Below are positions 4,836 to 6,889 of a stretch of 6,889 nt of DNA, piece after piece. The stretch lies in assembly GCA_002451715.1 (NCBI GenBank), contig DKDD01000040.1, positions 1 through 6,889 of the forward strand, in the 5' to 3' direction. The position numbers were made by a program, and so were the translations under genes. The stretch comes from Ruminococcaceae bacterium UBA6857 (GTDB lineage: Bacteria; Bacillota; Clostridia; Oscillospirales; Acutalibacteraceae). The notes below the pieces were generated by a model. That model was not told the DNA's origin, searched no databases, and saw nothing but the letters and a program-made list of their open reading frames with translations. The stretch's first letter is position 1. Every line of letters starts with the position of its first letter.

Positions 4836-4997
4836 ATGTTCAGTTCATTTTCGGCATTCTTTGCCGTATATATTCCGCTTGTTCTTCTCGCTGTTTTGGC
4901 AGTGATATTTGAAGAAAGGCTCGTTCGCTTTGAGCAGAAGCTCAAAAGGAAATTCAAAAAGTGGGTGAAAGAAAGTGTTACCGGAACTCACAGCTGA
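4836..4997 (+). CDS. Small membrane-anchored basic protein, unknown function
   Basis: 53 residues. A hydrophobic segment at about residues 8-25 (FFAVYIPLVLLAVLAVIF) is followed by a strongly basic amphipathic tail (KLKRKFKKWVKES), typical of a small inner-face membrane protein. The very strong ribosome binding site AAGGAGGT (4821-4828) overlaps the stop of the HTH gene and supports the call. Its last 23 nt overlap the next gene, which starts in another frame. The family is not recognised. Confidence 0.62.
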   Translation: MFSSFSAFFAVYIPLVLLAVLAVIFEERLVRFEQKLKRKFKKWVKESVTGTHS

Positions 4998-5262
4998 AAA
5001 CGTTCAGCAAATGATTCGCGACATCGACGAAAACATTAAAACACTTGAAAGGCAACGCAAGCGAGCCGAGGAACGAAAAAGCACACCGCTTATACCCGGT
5101 TGTAATCTTGTTGCCGTTTTTCCGAATTCTCGCGCAGAGCTTTACAAGGGAATGATTTCGGAACTCAAATGCCGCAAATGCGATTTGGAACATATCAAAA
5201 AAGACATCGAAAGGAACCAGAACGATGATTACAAAAAAAGAACTCAAAAAAGAGATAAGTAA
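4975..5262 (+). CDS. Coiled-coil early protein, GTG start, unknown function
   Basis: 95 residues. A first helix (about 6-34, AENVQQMIRDIDENIKTLER onward) and a second (about 55-85) have heptad-like hydrophobic spacing, separated by a less charged segment with STPLIPGCNLVAVFPN. One CRKC pair occurs at about residues 66-69 with no second pair, so a full zinc site is not evident. The start is GTG, with GTGGGTG (4961-4967) 7 nt upstream. It overlaps the preceding gene by 23 nt and the next by 38 nt, which suggests translational coupling in a tight phage cluster. Confidence 0.62.
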   Translation: MLPELTAENVQQMIRDIDENIKTLERQRKRAEERKSTPLIPGCNLVAVFPNSRAELYKGMISELKCRKCDLEHIKKDIERNQNDDYKKRTQKRDK

Positions 5263-5584
5263 GCTCCTTGACATTTGCATGAAACAAGGTGCATTGCTTG
5301 AAATTTATAAGGTTTCCGCAGAAACAAACGGAAACACAATTAAAGAACTTCGCAGGGAGTTGAAAATCGCCAAAAGGAATGAGCCGATCTTCACATCAGA
5401 TAAATACGAGTTGAAAGAACTCCGCGAAAAGGTTCAAAAGGCTGAAGAAGAAGCTGCACATTATAAAGCGTTTAGTGAAGCACGTCGTGAGAGCAACGAT
5501 GCGCTTCGAGCACAAATTGACCGCCTCAAAAAAGAGCTGGAGAAAGCTCAAAAACCCGACAAAAAGAAACAGAAAACAGAATGA
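5225..5584 (+). CDS. Coiled-coil protein, unknown function
   Basis: 119 residues, nearly all predicted helix. Residues about 60-115 (KELREKVQKAEEEAAHYKAF and the following stretch to KKELEKAQK) form a long coiled coil rich in Glu, Lys and Arg; the C-terminus is highly basic. The ATG lies 38 nt inside the preceding gene in a different frame. The ribosome binding site AAAGGAA (5210-5216) is 8 nt upstream. The two neighbouring coiled-coil proteins could pair with each other; that is inference. No catalytic motif is visible. Confidence 0.62.
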   Translation: MITKKELKKEISKLLDICMKQGALLEIYKVSAETNGNTIKELRRELKIAKRNEPIFTSDKYELKELREKVQKAEEEAAHYKAFSEARRESNDALRAQIDRLKKELEKAQKPDKKKQKTE

Positions 5585-5615
5585 CAGCTGACAGCTCGGA
5601 AAGACGAGCATATAC

Positions 5616-5691
5616 GGGAGCGACTGCTTGACGGTCAAGCACCTTACATCTTGTCTACAAAAAACAGTCGGTTCGACTCCGTCCGCTCCCC
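5616..5691 (+). ncRNA. tRNA-like structured element, non-canonical
   Basis: GGGAGCG (5616-5622) pairs perfectly with CGCTCCC (5684-5690) as a 7-bp acceptor-like stem. Directly 5' of the latter is a T-arm-like hairpin, GTCGG/CCGTC (5667-5671, 5679-5683, one mismatch) with the loop TTCGACT, close to the tRNA consensus. A D-arm-like hairpin (TGCT/AGCA ends, 5625-5641) has GG in its loop. The length of 75 nt fits a tRNA. Against it: no U8, no anticodon stem can be drawn in 5642-5666, and no CCA is encoded. The D-like hairpin can instead form a 7-bp stem with a CGG loop (TGCTTGA/TCAAGCA). It could be a decayed phage tRNA or a tRNA mimic. It fills most of the only sizeable gap in the early operon. 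Confidence 0.4.
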
Positions 5692-5727
5692 CGCTTTTAA
5701 AAAATATTTATACATGGAGGTGAAAGA

Positions 5728-6006
5728 ATGAACGATTTAAAACAGCTTGTTGAAAGCAAACTCGGCACGGTAACTGATTCGGAAATTATTGAAGCGGTTC
5801 TTCCGGCTTTTCAAAAGCTCATTCGCATTATTGCGCGTGAAGGTTCAGAAAATGGAAAAAGGCTTACAAACAATTATTTAGCTTGCCTTTGTGCCGAAAA
5901 CATCATTGAAAATCGCTTTACAAAAAGCTGTGAAAAATCAATAATCGACCGTTCAGAGCCGTTTCAAACGGTTATTGCGCACGTTATCAAAGTTACAAAC
6001 AAGTAA
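5728..6006 (+). CDS. Small helical protein, unknown function
   Basis: 92 residues with no transmembrane segment or obvious metal motif. The sequence reads as a bundle of amphipathic helices (LKQLVESKLG, SEIIEAVLPAFQKLIRII, NNYLACLCAENIIENRF). A single CLC motif at about residues 53-55 and one further Cys are unlikely to form a metal site. GGAGGTG (5716-5722) lies 5 nt upstream of the ATG and makes translation likely. Its TAA is immediately followed by the ribosome binding site of the zinc-finger gene, so the two form a unit. It is not recognised. Confidence 0.65.
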   Translation: MNDLKQLVESKLGTVTDSEIIEAVLPAFQKLIRIIAREGSENGKRLTNNYLACLCAENIIENRFTKSCEKSIIDRSEPFQTVIAHVIKVTNK

Positions 6007-6022
6007 AGGAGAATCAAAAAAA

Positions 6023-6214
6023 ATGAAAACACCGTATGCAATTATCTGCGCCGACTGTGACGAGCCAATCAAAGAAAATGACGAATATGTTTCGGTCGGC
6101 GGAAATGACTATCACCTTTACTGTTTGGAAATTATGACAACGCGCGAACTGATTGAATCGCTCAGACACGAAATCAAAACTCTGGAGGAAGAAGAGTATG
6201 GAAAATGCGACTGA
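6023..6214 (+). CDS. LIM-like zinc-finger protein
   Basis: 63 residues. C9-x2-C12 and H31-x2-C34, 18 residues apart (CADCDEPIKENDEYVSV, then YHLYC), give the CxxC...HxxC pattern of one half of a LIM or treble-clef zinc finger. The remaining C-terminal part (RELIESLRHEIKTLEEEEYG) is a short coiled coil. The start is ATG 6023 with AAAGGAG (6005-6011) 11 nt upstream, at the long end of normal spacing; a longer reading beginning inside the previous gene has no site. Its last 17 nt overlap the DUF1351 gene. A protein- or nucleic-acid-binding adaptor is plausible; no partner is shown by sequence. Confidence 0.68.
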   Translation: MKTPYAIICADCDEPIKENDEYVSVGGNDYHLYCLEIMTTRELIESLRHEIKTLEEEEYGKCD

Positions 6215-6889
6215 ATTAATTCAAGTCGTTCAATTGCCGGTTATCACCGAAAAACTTGAGCTTATCAAGAAACAGATTGAATCGGCGGTTGAATATGTGC
6301 TTTCGCTTGATTGCAACGAAAGCACATATAAAGAAATCAAAAAGCTCAAAGCAGAGCTTAACAAGCAGTATCAAGAACTCGATGACAAACGCAAAGAAGC
6401 TAAAAAAGCGGTTCTCGCTCCGTATAACGAGTTTGAAGCTATCTTTAACAAATATGTCAGAGATGTTTTCAAACCGGCGGAAAAGCAGATTTCCGAACGA
6501 ATTTCAAGCGTTGAAAATTCGCTAAAAGCCGCGAAGCAAAAAGAAGTTGAGGAATATTTCGACGAATACGCGAAATCAATCGGCATTGATTTCGTCGCGT
6601 TTGAACGGCTTCGACTGAACATAACGATGTCGGCAAGTTTGAAATCGCTGAAAAAACAAGTCAAGGAGTTCCTTGACAACGTTATTCAAGACCTTGCGCT
6701 GATTGCAACGCAACCGCATTCACCCGAAATTTTAATTGAGTATCGCAAATCTTTGAACGCTTCGCAGTCAATTTTGACGGTTCAAGAGCGTCACAAGGCG
6801 CTTGAAGAACTTGAAGCAAAGAAAGCGGAAATACAGGCGAGCGAAGAAAGAAAAGCCGAAGTCGAACAAAAGGTCGATGAAGCAATTCA
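6198..6889 (+). CDS. DUF1351-like phage protein (C-terminus beyond the right edge)
   Basis: The first 230 residues are in the window and the frame is still open at the edge. The sequence is helical throughout. A domain with the DUF1351 look includes LPVITEKLELIKKQIESAV near the N-terminus, KLKAELNKQYQELDDKRKEA in the middle and VRDVFKPAEKQISERI after it, and then a long coiled coil (LEELEAKKAEIQASEERKAE). DUF1351 proteins are frequent in phages of low-GC Gram-positive bacteria and usually lie just before a RecT/Erf-type annealing protein or an exonuclease. That match is from memory of the family pattern, not from a search. GGAGG (6184-6188) is 9 nt from the ATG, within the zinc-finger gene. 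Confidence 0.68.
   Translation, partial: MENATELIQVVQLPVITEKLELIKKQIESAVEYVLSLDCNESTYKEIKKLKAELNKQYQELDDKRKEAKKAVLAPYNEFEAIFNKYVRDVFKPAEKQISERISSVENSLKAAKQKEVEEYFDEYAKSIGIDFVAFERLRLNITMSASLKSLKKQVKEFLDNVIQDLALIATQPHSPEILIEYRKSLNASQSILTVQERHKALEELEAKKAEIQASEERKAEVEQKVDEAI

Noticed and set aside
4978..5280. Leftward 100-codon ORF opposite the coiled-coil genes
   Set aside because: It is an antisense shadow of a Lys/Glu-rich helical gene, which often opens hydrophobic frames on the other strand; no start signal.
5396..5638. Leftward ORF spanning the coiled-coil gene and the tRNA-like gap
   Set aside because: Phe/Leu-rich shadow with no ribosome binding site.
5616..5691. Canonical functional tRNA
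   Set aside because: No anticodon stem can be drawn, U8 is absent and CCA is not encoded, so only a tRNA-like element is reported.
6371..6885. Leftward ORFs opposite the DUF1351 gene and a rightward frame at 6256-6525
   Set aside because: They are alternative frames of a strongly supported coding region, low complexity and lacking start signals.
1..6889. CRISPR array, insertion sequence or att duplication
   Set aside because: No regularly spaced repeats, no transposase and no direct repeat pair of att type were seen; the expected att site lies left of the window.

Overview
The window looks like the left end of a temperate prophage, or a closely related integrative element, from a low-GC Bacillota host, probably class Clostridia. 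Supporting signs are AT-rich DNA, strong GGAGGTG-type ribosome binding sites, consensus sigma-A promoters, short tightly packed and overlapping genes, and typical phage families: a tyrosine integrase, an XRE repressor and Cro-like pair, an excisionase-type winged HTH and a DUF1351 protein. The host assignment is an inference from style; no host gene is present.

Left arm, transcribed leftward (1-3246). From right to left it holds a short XRE repressor (2887-3237), a 767-residue protein (524-2827) and the first 124 residues of a tyrosine recombinase that runs off the left edge (1-374). The 767-residue protein joins an Mrr-type PD-(D/E)xK nuclease domain, two membrane segments and a near full-length FtsK/SpoIIIE motor with its C-terminal gamma domain. 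It sits where many prophages carry immunity or defence genes and is the most unusual gene here. Its motor has lost the usual Walker B glutamate. Between it and the integrase lies a 149-nt gap with a promoter and a good intrinsic terminator on the opposite strand, predicting a small RNA of about 74 nt antisense to the integrase leader.

Switch (3238-3392). Two divergent promoters lie back to back. The rightward one matches the sigma-A consensus perfectly (TTGACA-17-TATAAT). It carries two copies of a 14-bp dyad, one between -35 and -10 and one just downstream of the start. A different dyad fills the spacer of the leftward repressor promoter, and a perfect 16-bp palindrome lies between the two promoters.

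Right arm, mostly rightward (3393-6889). A Cro-like regulator is followed by a two-TM small protein, a single-TM small protein, a possible 20-residue leader-like ORF, an excisionase-type DNA-binding protein, a one-TM basic protein, two coiled-coil proteins, a structured 75-nt tRNA-like element, a helical unknown, a LIM-like zinc-finger protein and a DUF1351 protein cut by the right edge. DUF1351 genes usually lie just upstream of phage single-strand annealing or recombination genes, so those probably follow. One gene (3807-4211) breaks the pattern: it runs leftward from its own extended -10 promoter, overlaps the end of its convergent neighbour, and so could be expressed in the lysogen.

No stretch over 300 bases lacks a gene. 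No CRISPR array, IS element or complete canonical tRNA was seen.
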